64,000 nucleotides of DNA from positions 1,736,001 to 1,800,000 of the forward strand of contig LATX02000211.1 in the NCBI GenBank assembly GCA_001466705.2. The letters are read 5' to 3'. Origin of the DNA: Moniliophthora roreri (lineage: Eukaryota > Basidiomycota > Agaricomycetes > Agaricales > Marasmiaceae). Shown in pieces: positions 24,690-37,429 of this stretch (the first letter of the stretch is position 1; each line of letters opens with the position of its first letter). The notes under the pieces were generated by a model that made no database searches, was not told where the DNA came from, and worked only from the letters and a program-made list of their open reading frames with translations. The position numbers and the translations under genes were made by a program.

Positions 24690-25250
24690 ATGGACTGTCG
24701 ATACCGTACCCATCGGACGCAACGAAGATCCTCTGTCACTCACTGAGATTGCGGTTGAGAGAGAATACCGGTTTGGCGATGTGCAGTATTAGCCTGACAA
24801 AGCAATGTTCAGCGACAACCTGTGTCAGCGGTGCTCCGAGATTTCCGAATGTCAGAATGGACCTTGCGAAGTCGGTATTGCCTAAGGACCATATAAGTTA
24901 GGCTTCGGCGAGCGCTACTCCCATCACCCCTAAGTCTTGCGCAGAAGTTCTCCGACTGCTCCAAATTTTGCATAAGTTTCTTGCTCCAAAACACGTTTTG
25001 TTCACCTAGCGACGACTTTTTATGCCAAGAATTTGAAAATGATTATAAGCCCTAGAGGAAATTTTAACGAATAAAGGATAGAAACTCTCGTTTCGTCATT
25101 TTTTTACGTGTTCGCCGGCTCGAGGCACAGAATGGAGATAAGGCAAGTGAGCAGATGGGAGATGGGAGTCGGGAAAAAAGGATGAAGCGCCGGACGGGCG
25201 CGGCTTCTCTCACGAACCATCATGACCAATTTCGTTCTTCGTCTTATTCT
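24690..25250 (-). pseudogene. 5' fragment of a UstYa-like gene with its promoter region
   Basis: The DNA resembles 18480-19230. On the minus strand a reading frame gives RIFVASDGYGIDSP, matching GIFIVASDGLGIGSQS in the other relic, but it is broken by stops and lacks the HQLHC exon. The upstream part keeps the GAATAAAGGA and GAGCAGATGGGAG blocks. Together with 21686-21870 it would make one ancestral gene in the correct order and orientation. Confidence 0.4.
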
Positions 25251-25700
25251 GTCTATTCACTAAAACATTCAGGAATTCATCATGAATAGTCGTAATCGCG
25301 TTCAAGAGAGTCGGATTGGGGATGGTCAGGCTGGCGGGTCTAGCGACTCGGGCCATCATTCATTCAGGGTCTGGAAATAAGAGAGAAGGGAAGAAGAGGT
25401 ATGTAATTGGGCTCGGAGAAGATCCTTGCGGCATTGATTTTCAAGGACGATGAGGGCCTGGATTTTGTGTGGCGACTAGCATCCGAGAAGAAGCACCCAT
25501 TGACTAAGGCCAAGGCGAAAAAGTTAGAGTTGAAAACTGAAAACGGGGAGTTGCAAGTTCTATTACAAGCTAGTAGGCCGTGGGAGCGTCGCCATGAGGC
25601 AAGTGTGAATCTACGCCTCCGTGGACGCCTTCGACGCTGGCTATCCATGTCATTCGTAATACCAGCTTGCACAGGTATGGTATTCCAACAGCATCCACAA
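25251..25700. other. Region upstream of the BTB gene
   Basis: An open frame (25407-25742, +, lysine-rich, LDFVWRLASEKKHPLTKAK) is present but shows no known domain. It may include a first exon of the BTB gene that follows; a plausible acceptor lies at 25718 or 25747. Confidence 0.3.
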
Positions 25701-25741
25701 TTTTTGGTTGATTTACAGGCTCCTAGCTGTAGAAAATTGTA

Positions 25742-26678
25742 GTCAACCCGTTGATGTTATCTTCAAGTCTCGAGACGGCAAACTCCTCGCTGGTCACCTC
25801 GCCACTCTGCACAAATTGAACAAGGGGAGGTTTCCCGAGACCAGAAGATGTACCTTCACACCAAGTTCAAGATATTGTTCGAATGGAGGAGAAAGCGGAC
25901 GTATTGGAGCTTTTGCTTATCTACAGTCATGACGATGAGCACTTGGTGAAGACTCTCCGACAAATCGACCCTAGTGTTGGGATCGACGCGGTTCTTGGAC
26001 TTGTGGATACGGCGCACAAATATATGAACTTCTTCGCTGAGAATGCTGCAAGAGTAGTCATTAAGTGCGTATTTTTGCAATAACCCTGCCAAAATCTCAG
26101 AATTCACGTGACAGGGAAATGGCACTAAAGTCGGACAGTAACGCACTGAAAGTATTGATGTGGAAGCTCGGGGAGAATGAGTTGGAGGGAATCGACCCTA
26201 TAGTTTGGCATCCTCTGCATTTTTCTCTTGCCAAGATGTCACCACATTTGAATGATCGGAACTTTCGCATTTCTGTGAGTGGCATTCATCATTTGCTTCG
26301 GAGCGACAACTTACTGACCGCACCTTCTATTAGGCCCTTTACCAAGAGAAGTGGCAAGTTGCACTCGCAAAGTACCAGGAAACGGTCGAGAATTATCATC
26401 CGAACTGGAGGAGCCCGGAGAATGGATACGAAAAGACATTCATCCGAGCTGTGCAAGCACTTCTTCCATCGGCAGCGGCAGTCAGAGTCCCGTCGGAGGA
26501 CGATGTAAGGAAGGCATACCGCATCGCTCGACGTGCTCATCCTTTACCTGATGAATATATCAATGACGGTGATGTCGAGCATGAGTGGTGGATAAGGAGC
26601 GTTTACCAAGCCATCGACGACTTTCCAAAGTGGCAAGATTTTGCGCAGACAACGAGTAGTTTGAACCATGGATCGTAA
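25742..26678 (+). pseudogene. BTB/POZ domain gene with frameshift
   Basis: The frame QPVDVIFKSRDGKLLAGHLATLHKLNKG, followed in the next frame by GFPRPEDVPSHQVQDIVRM, KADVLELLLIYSH and VDTAHKYMNFFAENAARVV, is a fungal BTB domain (the P-DVVFKSSDG start and GFPPxE are usual). The change of frame occurs at a run of four G (about 25824-25827) and cannot be an intron. A second discontinuity sits near 26060. After that the frame is open: LGENELEGIDPIVWHPLHF, a normal intron (about 26276-26334), then LYQEKWQVALAKYQ through to a stop at 26678. BTB proteins mediate dimerisation or bind cullin-3; this type has no known function. One lesion could be a sequencing error, so a live gene is not excluded. The 5' exon is unresolved. 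Confidence 0.55.
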
Positions 26679-27168
26679 AATGTACCTACCTGTTCAGAAA
26701 CAAGTCGTCAAGAGTCTTTGTTCGTGCACCCTTCTCCGAGGGTACGCGTGGGATGCCTAGGAGAAATGCAATCAGCTCTGAGCACGTCATTGGTCACGTA
26801 TTCAGTATGTGTAGTACATTACCTCGGAGAAATTCCCAGAATGTCACAACCTGCCAATCATCAAAAGAATAAACTTCCTTGGGAGAACGTTAACCTGGGG
26901 CACCAAGTTGAGGATAAGAACGGGGCCGGTGGGAAAACCTGAGGACCGGCAGGGGCAAGTTACAAGTGAGGCCTCGGCCGGCAATTGCAGTCTGGACCCA
27001 TTTTATCATCAAACTCCGCCCGAAACTTGATGCTGGTTGACCGGCATCGGGCTATAGATATGTTCCCTCGGGTAATGGTCTGGCTTCTTGACGGCCATAT
27101 TAAAGCCCCACCAATAATGTCGTTGACTTCATCGAATTCCTCATTGTTTCCCCCGGTTTTACCTCGAC
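26679..27168. other. Intergenic region upstream of acetyl-CoA hydrolase
   Basis: 490 bp without a credible exon. It presumably carries the promoter of the next gene; no clear TATA box was seen. Confidence 0.35.
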
Positions 27169-29708
<2,540 letters not shown>

Positions 29709-31248
29709 GGGGTTCGCCCGTGTAGCTACTTTGGTGAGTATCTCGATCTCGATAAGTACACCATGGAGACTTATGTATGAGTTAGAATTAATGGATTTGT
29801 ATACTAAGATAAGCCCAATATACCTGTTTATCCCAGGATCCATATATTCGTCCTTCCACTTCGATCCACCTAGAGCCCTATAACCAAGTTGGGTACCTTG
29901 GAGACCCCTCTTTGACAGTGACGAGAGGTCGGTTTAGTGGGAATGCAGTCTCATTGATGATGATAAGGATCCTTATCATCATGCATTGTCCCTTTACCGC
30001 CGATCTATAGTACCAACAGATACGACTTCTCATCACTATTGGGAAGACATCATTGAGACATACACTTTGTGTTCAGGCAGCAAGCGTCAAGCGGTGTCAG
30101 TTGAGAGCTCCTCAAGTCCAGGCACAGCGCCAAGTGCAATGACGTTACTACCTTCAACAGGTCGCACCCCGAGCGAAGGTTCGGAGGTTTTCGATTGACG
30201 ATGTTCACTTGTTTTATAGATTTTTTTCATTCAACGCGCCATCTCTTCTGCATGAGGAGCATCAGAAATTTGCATTTCCTTCGGATTTGTCTGCTTTCTC
30301 TTTTTGTCTTTGATGGTGAAGCCGCCGCGCGGGACGCCAGATAAATGGTGGACACTGACAGTTCTTCCCTCCTGTCGCCAGGGGCATATGACCCTATCAT
30401 TCAAGTCCATTCAGGTTTATTGTAGGGATTTGAAAGGACTGCAACCCTTTCCAGTCAATTTCAACCCACGAACTTCACTTCGGAAGCTGCCTGTTGCTGC
30501 CCAGAATCAAAACAGATCAATAACAGCCCGCAGAGGCGTGGCGTGGCGATGGAGGCAACGGGAACTGCCGATAGGACGATTCTCCGGGTTCCGCAGCACT
30601 CTTTAGAGCGGCTACCACGGGCATAATGATGGTCTTCTGTGCATTGCAACTGATGCTGTAATGATGGGATTCCGAATTTTTTGACTGTTATTTCTTTGAT
30701 ACAACCCGCGTTCGTTCCATCAGGAAATTTACTTCGCTACTCTTACTGTTACAGACGTGGAGCTAATATCTTTACTGCACATGTATGATCAATTCAAAGC
30801 ATTGGTCCTTGCAATGGAAGTTTTAGGTTCTAGGATACACAGGAATGCCCACTGACGATGCAGGAGGTTTCGATCGTCGATGACGAGACGCGTGTGAAAA
30901 ATGTCGGACCCGCTTTTTTGCTTCGCACCTTCATTACCATTTCGTGAACTCACTAACCTCCTTCAAGAAATGTGCGATTGAATCATGGTCATGCTCGGCT
31001 AAGGGCTATGGGGAGATCAACGTGCATTTATTCCTTGAGGCGCAGAATCAAAATGATTATTAGGCTTAGATCCGATGGGAATGCATCTAGGTGTGTTGAA
31101 ATTGGCCCTGTGTTATTGGCATTTACACTAACCGGCATCGTATGTTCGCTGTTTCAGAAGATCCGAGGCCTTTGCCACATGTGGACAACGAGGGACTTGT
31201 GAAGGCTTGGGTGTGCTTGACCCAGAATACGATGCTTCGCTAGATGCA
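29709..31248. other. Intergenic region with a 26-bp perfect palindrome
   Basis: No gene was recognised. Positions 29957-29982 form a perfect palindrome centred on GGATCC (ATGATGATAAGG and its complement). Otherwise only short shadow frames. Confidence 0.4.
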
Positions 31249-31256
31249 CTTGGTTC
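31249..31256. repeat. Target site duplication, left copy
   Basis: CTTGGTTC immediately left of the hAT terminus, identical to 32027-32034. Confidence 0.85.
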
Positions 31257-32026
31257 TAGGGCTGTGAACCGTCGCCGTACAGACGGGTGATACGGTAACG
31301 GCTTTACGGTTACGGTTACCGTACCGTCGCAATAATTTTGGCACCTTTGTACGGTACGGTGTCGAGGGTGAAGGAGACCGTAAAGTGCCGTACCGTGGAC
31401 GGCCGGCACGGCCGTATATACGGGTAGTGCATTCCCACGATCCCTGACGCGTCATTCCTCGTTGTGGTCAGCCTTTTCGTTGCGTGTCTTCCGGTCCTGG
31501 ACCCTCTGCAAAGCTTCGTTCATGGGAAGGGTGCAAATGATCTATGCTTGGAGATAATTTGAGGGACTCTCAACTCTGAAAGGTGCATATCTCATCCTTA
31601 GCCTATCTTGACATGCTGCATACACTACATACTAACTACGAAGCCTTCTTCAGGCCAAAATTCATGCATTCTCACGTGAACTTCCGACCCCATGGGATCC
31701 GTGCTACTTAATATCACGTGAATTATATGCCTCGAAGGACACTCAAAATCGACCTTATCCGCAAGCAAACCACATACATTTGCCATCACCCCCTCCGACT
31801 AAATCACTACCATGTACGAACACTAGGCACGCCGAGCTTATGCCAAATAATATCATTTTTTCCACCATACACACCGTATCACCGTATACGGCCGTCTGTA
31901 CTACCGTACCGTACCGTCAAAGGTTCAGACTAACCATGATACGGTACGGGAACGGTCTGCTGAACACCGTCAAATTACCGTCAAGTTGACGGCCGTTACC
32001 GTATACGGTAACGGCTCACAGCCCTA
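31257..32026. mobile_element. Non-autonomous hAT-type transposon
   Basis: The element is 770 bp long. Its left end is TAGGGCTGTGAACCGT and the complement of its right end is TAGGGCTGTGAGCCGT. It is flanked by the perfect 8-bp duplication CTTGGTTC (31249-31256 and 32027-32034). An 8-bp duplication with a YAGGG-type terminus is diagnostic of the hAT superfamily. Both subterminal regions are packed with short palindromic ACGGTA/TACCGT motifs, likely transposase-binding repeats. There is no transposase frame, so it must be mobilised in trans. The perfect duplication suggests a fairly recent insertion. It lies about 310 bp upstream of the ASST-like pseudogene. Confidence 0.88.
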
Positions 32027-32034
32027 CTTGGTTC
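32027..32034. repeat. Target site duplication, right copy
   Basis: CTTGGTTC immediately right of the hAT terminus, identical to 31249-31256. Confidence 0.85.
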
Positions 32035-32339
32035 GAGGCCTAATGCTGGTCATTCCTCGTAGCAGAGTAGACTGAAGACTCTGTGCAGCTCCTTTTATCC
32101 TCAGTGAGCGATGCCACGGAAGATTTTTGGTCGGAAGCATGTGCTCTTGTCCGCAACAGCCGGCCTTTTGATGTGAAGAAAACATCAATCCTTGGTGACA
32201 GGTCGCTCTCGGGACGTTGTTGTACATATACATGGTCATACTTGGGCATTCCTCTAATATCTTTCCTTTACAACTTTGGCATAGCATCGTATACATACAA
32301 TCGCGCCTCCCTCTCCAATCACCTGCTTTCTCGAGATGC

Positions 32340-34128
32340 ATGCACATTCGCTTAGCTACACTTCTATTAATGTTGCTTATTTCTGCGTCCGTGAATGCGG
32401 ATTTTGTTCTGTTCGAAAGCAACGAATAGGTATTTTGGGATCAACTCCGTCCCAAAGCTACTATTCAAGCGATTCAACACCGTGAGTCACATCTCTTCTT
32501 ACAATACCTCTCTGAGCCACCTTGTTCCTCTGTAGTGCCAAGGAGAATTCTTCGGCCTTGGATTGGACATACGATCTTGCTCAACCAGAAATATGAGGTG
32601 GCTGCGAGCTAGTGAGTAGTACTTCGGGCCTTGAATTTAGCTGTACGACTACCTTAGAAGGATCTTCGATCGCCCTCCCTACCACAAAAAGGGGAGGAGA
32701 CTACCTTGAACTCGGAGAAACTGGTCGGGCGTATGCCGAGTTTCATGAGGCAAGTCACTGAACTGAAGAAACCAACAGTCAATAACACTGCTCTGTCGGC
32801 CACCTATCGGCTGAGGACAACGGACCTGACTGCACACGGTGGCTCTTCGTCTGGATGGATTTACGACAGCGTGGTACAAGAGCTCAACGTTACTAGTGGT
32901 CGGTTTATAGTATCCATACACAATACTTATTGACTGGAGCTGACCTACACATATGCAGGACATGCTATCCGGACCCGGAAAGCCAGTAATCGTATCGATC
33001 CTGAAGAATGCATGAACGCCTATGCTTGGCGTACTTATAACCAAACCGGAGATGATCATGACACTGCCTGGGACTACTTCGTACGTGGCAAGCCCTTCGT
33101 CTCCTACAAACTTGGCATTGACGTACCGACGTATTCAGCATATCAACTCGACTGAGAAGGATAACTCAGAGAACTATCCCGTCTCTTCGCGGCATTGTAG
33201 CACGATATACTATCTTGACGGTTCGGATGAACATGTTATCTGGAGGCTCGGGGATCGTGAATTTTCGTTCATTGTTTTCCATGGGAATATTAACGTAGTT
33301 CGCCTATCAACGTGACTCCCGCTGGTTAACTGGCAATGAAACCATAGGGAGAATCAGGTATGGTTAGAACCTCTCTCCGTCGCACCGGTACTGAGGCACT
33401 TCTTCACTACAGTCTTGTTTAACAACGCAGGTCTCATAGCTGGCGTATACAGCGAAGACTGTTCAAGATTAGTTTTCATTGGCTCTGGCGGTCTCTGAAA
33501 TGCAAGGTAGTATCCAAGCCCAGCAGATGGAGACGTCCATAGGGTGAGCATTCCACATGAACTCGTCGGGAGTTAGTGCTCACTCTATGTTCTGTCATAG
33601 GTGGGGTTCGATGCCTTGGGTCTCGGAGCAGTTTCCATCCGGTCAAGTACTATGAGCGGGCCAGTTCGCCATTGATACCATGGAGGGATGTAAGCAATCT
33701 GTTTTCCTGTGCATTTTGTCTCATTACATATCTGGTTTGTAGACCGTGCACCGCGATACAATTGGACTGGACGCCCCATCATAAATCCATCAATTGAACT
33801 CATACATGGAAAATCCTCGACACTCAGTGTCCTCGCCTCCTGGAACAGCACCACGGAGATCCAGAGGCGGGAACTTCTCGGTGCATCGGATGCAGAAGGG
33901 ACAAATGCAGTGTCCTTGTACAATCGAACAACACCGGGTATAAAACGATACCAACCAATCTGGAGAGGTATGACGAGTAGGCATTTTGCTATGAGGACTC
34001 TGGACAGCGGGAATCAACCATTGAGAAGAAGTGACTTTCTTTCGCTGAATAGTGCCATGAACACTAGGCTGTCATCCGAGTCGAGCTTTGTTGGAGATAG
34101 CGTAGTAGCTTTGTTATGGGAAGTATAA
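32340..34128 (+). pseudogene. ASST-like (arylsulfotransferase family) pseudogene
   Basis: A broken paralogue of the gene at 5563-7663. It begins with a good signal peptide (MHIRLATLLLMLLISASVNA) followed by DFVLFESNE, then meets an in-frame TAG where the intact gene continues with Tyr. The reading continues in another frame as LGSTPSQSYYSSDST. Later matches, scattered over frames, are GGSSSGWIYDSVVQELNVTSG, NYPVSSRHCSTIYYLDGSDE, IWRLGDREFS, GSMPW- and YNWTG-like segments, then REIQRRELLGASDAEGTNAVSLYNRT and a final hydrophobic VVALLWEV. The blade between FVAPRG and YADFHE of the intact gene is largely missing. Stops, frameshifts and deletion make it non-functional. Confidence 0.85.
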
Positions 34129-35728
34129 TCTCTGACAAGTTAGTGCTCACGGCTGTTCGTATTGTAAACTCCTATAACATGTCCAATCGTAGCTGTGCAA
34201 TGCAGCCGGGTTCCTGCCTATCGGCGGGAAGACTGGCTGTACATCAAAAGCCGGAGGGTTATCGCAGAGACTATTTAATCTTAGTAAACGCCACAAGGAA
34301 CGAACGGGGGGACGAACATCATCAACAGATGGCTTGAATAGGTATATCTATTATCCGGTCTTCCCGGACGACAGAGCGCAAATAGTCTAATATGTGATAG
34401 TCAAGGAGCTTGATGATGCACACATATGAATGGTGCCCTCGTTCCCTCGACGACCTGAAACCAAACCCAAGGTTAAGGAATGACTACAGCTGAGGCGGCG
34501 AATAGCACCTCCATCACGATGAATAGACCCTTGTCTGTCCCAGAAGTCAAAGCCTACTATAGAAAACTAGAATTTACCAAGGATTTCCAACACGATCACG
34601 ACAAAAACCATTGACAGAAACATCATCTACCATAGATTCTCCGACGAAAGGTCTGGCCGCAGTTGTCATTTAGATGTTGGTTGGATGAACGCTTGACTCA
34701 AGGGCAGAGGAAGACATGAATGTTGATCAGGTTCTCCAAGCACTTTTCCGGTTGATGAAAGCCCAATCCTGGAAAGCTGCATGCATTTTCATTGGATTTC
34801 TCGATGCGTCAAACATGGGTTAACTTGTAGTAGAGATTCTTCTCGGGGCACTGATGACAAACTGATGACGGGACTTTACTGTGGGAAATTGCATCCTATT
34901 CGGGTAACCCCCTTTGACGTTATTCCAGCTCGAATGACCAGCTTTTTCTCTTTCACCGCATGCATCTCGAGGAACCTTCAGAGCAAACTACCAATCAATG
35001 ACCCGCAATATTCTCCGTCTACTCAATGGATATCTATCTCCTTGACTCAAGAAATCTGGCTCACATCGTTTATTGAAGATGTACCTGACTGATCCTCGCA
35101 CCATCATGATGCGCCGTGCATCACAATACGGGGGACTTTCGGCGAATCAGCAAAGTCTAACTAAATGCTCGAGGAGTTATCAAATCAAGCGTCATATGAT
35201 CAGGATGGTGTCAGGTTACGGGTCTGAAGCTGTGATGTTTGAAATGGTGAGATGGTGAGTAGATTTGCACGGTAAATTCACCGCATTATGTTGAACACGA
35301 AGTGCTGGTAGTAGGTAGCCTTAGGAGAATGCACTTCAATGATCCATCACGCCACGGGAAGGCTTTCTCTTACCATTAAGAGCTACTATTCACCCATGCG
35401 TGGTCACCGCACCCATATCATGATGAACGCAAAGAATCAGTGATGGTCCTAGGATAGGAAAATCTCCACCACAGGTTGTATGCCTTGCGGTCACGGATTT
35501 ATCAGCTCTATGATATAGGCTACCAATAAAACGACCATGTAGGTTGATGTTATTGATCTCTTCCGCTACCCGTCTCATCTTTGCTCCCCCCCATAATATT
35601 AGTCTCTCACGGACGCCACGGTGCTTTAAATCCCATTCTTCACTATACCCTTTTATCTACCCACAACTTGAAGCATCGCATTCCGTAGGCATCAAAACGA
35701 CGAGTCTCAAAATACTATAGCCCCGGGA
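34129..35728. other. Intergenic region, no recognised gene
   Basis: 1.6 kb with only short frames, such as a 103-codon frame at 34781-35092 (+) without motifs. Nothing supported. Confidence 0.35.
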
Positions 35729-37429
35729 ATGACCAATGCTTCCACCAGCGCTCGTATGTTGGAAATGACGGGCGATACTGAGCTTTCGGTATTGGACAGG
35801 ACAAAGTTGACATCCACTGGTATGTTTCGCGGTCTTCCGATTGTAATTGATCTCATTATAACTCGTTTTATTAGGCGGGAGCGGAAGTACCTCCCCACGG
35901 TGCGTGTTTTCGGCAGAGGAGGCCAAGGATCTAAAACACGATGGACGAAGGCGCATTCTGTTTCCGTCCCAATTACAGTTAACTCTTCCGATAGCAAATT
36001 AGTGCACCGGAGGCATGCAGGGCCAGATCAAAGTAATACAATTCGGGTAAAGGGACGGGTAGGCGCTGGTTCCAAATTCAGACCATCTGTGCCCACGAAT
36101 TCAACGATAAGGAGGCGTGACACATTTGCATCAGGACCAGGCCTGTCATCGCCCCGTCTTACCGCGGGTTTGACGCCCTTGTCTACTGAAACAAGTCGGA
36201 TTGATGAGGCGATGATGGCGCCGCGTTCTCGCATGCTATCAGACATTCATATTATTACTCCTTCTTCTCCTACGTCCACTTCCACCTTGTCGACTTCGGA
36301 GCTTGACCTCTCGACAAAGAAGACAATCAGAGTTGGTGGCGGACGCGGAGGTGCCGGCTCGCGTCTTAAAGTATCTCCTTCGTCTCCCACTTCAACATCT
36401 ACATCCCAAATATCCGAGCCTATGCCGCTCACCGCTATCAAATGGGTCGTAAAACGAAAATCCAAGTCCAAACTGAAGAAGCTCGACGTTGACTCGGCCA
36501 ATCTCCACCCGAACCTCCATCCATTGCCTCAAGTGTCAGAAACGCATGCACCAAACGCAGTAGAATCCGCTGTTACGTTTTCGCCCGCTCTATCTGTTGC
36601 GTCACCGGCGCTGTCTACCGAGTCCACGCTACCGAAGGCCTCTGTTATCGACATAGTCGACGACGAGGCACCCATATCTCCCATTAGCCCTATCATCCCC
36701 ACGTCAAAACGGAGGAAGAACAAACTCCAATCATTGTTACTCGCTTCACCCACTCCACCTCCTATAAGCAAGACTACGGCACAGCATCATCATTCGCCGT
36801 CTATTACCTCTCTTTCTTCCACCAAAGCCCTAGGTCGCCGGATATTATTTTGCCGTTTGAAGAGACCTGCTACAGCACCTACACCTCAATTAGAGATGGA
36901 TAACGAGTGGTGGATCGAGGATCGGTATGATGAAGGGCCTGGGGAAAGAGATGATGTTTCCGAGATCATATTCGGTGAGAGGCCGAGTACCCCAAAGCCA
37001 CCCAAGGCGAAGAGAAAAGAGGAGGTGGAGGAAGAGCGGGAAGGAAATATATCACCGTTGTCCCCGCCCGCAGGAGAGGAAGCCAGAACGCCTAATACTG
37101 AAGTGGAGCAAGAGACCCCACAGCAGTGCTCACAGAAAGTCGATTCTTCCTACGCGTCAAGCATACATTCCCCAACCTCTAGCGTCGTTAGCGCGACGCG
37201 TTTCCGTTCCAATGACTCTGCCAGCTCGAATCATTCTGTTCGCAGCTCAAGCCAGCATTCCACTCCATCTGACTTTACCCGGGACTCTTCGTTTGATGCC
37301 CCGTTCACATCAGTTGGTCGGGAAGAACAAGGCGAGGGTATTGTGGTATACCAGAGAGAAAACTGGGTTGGTCAGTGGAACCGGAGTGACATAGGGCAGG
37401 TGTTGAGCGCGTTGAGAGCATTACGATGA
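35729..37429 (+). CDS. Disordered Ser/Thr/Pro-rich protein with GRGGAG-type repeats (DUF3602/PAR32-like)
   Basis: A single-exon frame of 566 residues. Three copies of a basic motif stand out: VRVFGRGGQGSK (residues 58-69), IRVKGRVGAGSK (105-116) and IRVGGGRGGAGSR (200-212). GRGGAGN-like repeats define the fungal DUF3602 family, which includes yeast PAR32, a regulator of ammonium transporters. The fit here is partial because Ser replaces Asn, so the call is tentative. The remainder is low-complexity and probably disordered, with stretches such as SPTSTSTLSTSEL, a SPISPIIPTSKRRKNK basic patch and an acidic KRKEEVEEEREG patch. No transmembrane segment or signal peptide is evident. A GTATGT..TTAG pair near the 5' end could act as an intron, but removing it breaks the frame, so an unspliced model is preferred. 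Confidence 0.6.
   Translation: MTNASTSARMLEMTGDTELSVLDRTKLTSTGMFRGLPIVIDLIITRFIRRERKYLPTVRVFGRGGQGSKTRWTKAHSVSVPITVNSSDSKLVHRRHAGPDQSNTIRVKGRVGAGSKFRPSVPTNSTIRRRDTFASGPGLSSPRLTAGLTPLSTETSRIDEAMMAPRSRMLSDIHIITPSSPTSTSTLSTSELDLSTKKTIRVGGGRGGAGSRLKVSPSSPTSTSTSQISEPMPLTAIKWVVKRKSKSKLKKLDVDSANLHPNLHPLPQVSETHAPNAVESAVTFSPALSVASPALSTESTLPKASVIDIVDDEAPISPISPIIPTSKRRKNKLQSLLLASPTPPPISKTTAQHHHSPSITSLSSTKALGRRILFCRLKRPATAPTPQLEMDNEWWIEDRYDEGPGERDDVSEIIFGERPSTPKPPKAKRKEEVEEEREGNISPLSPPAGEEARTPNTEVEQETPQQCSQKVDSSYASSIHSPTSSVVSATRFRSNDSASSNHSVRSSSQHSTPSDFTRDSSFDAPFTSVGREEQGEGIVVYQRENWVGQWNRSDIGQVLSALRALR

Noticed and set aside
35820..35880. Intron in the GRGGAG-repeat gene
   Set aside because: A GTATGT..TTAG pair exists, but removing the 55 nt breaks the frame, and the alternative upstream frame has a stop with no start codon after it.
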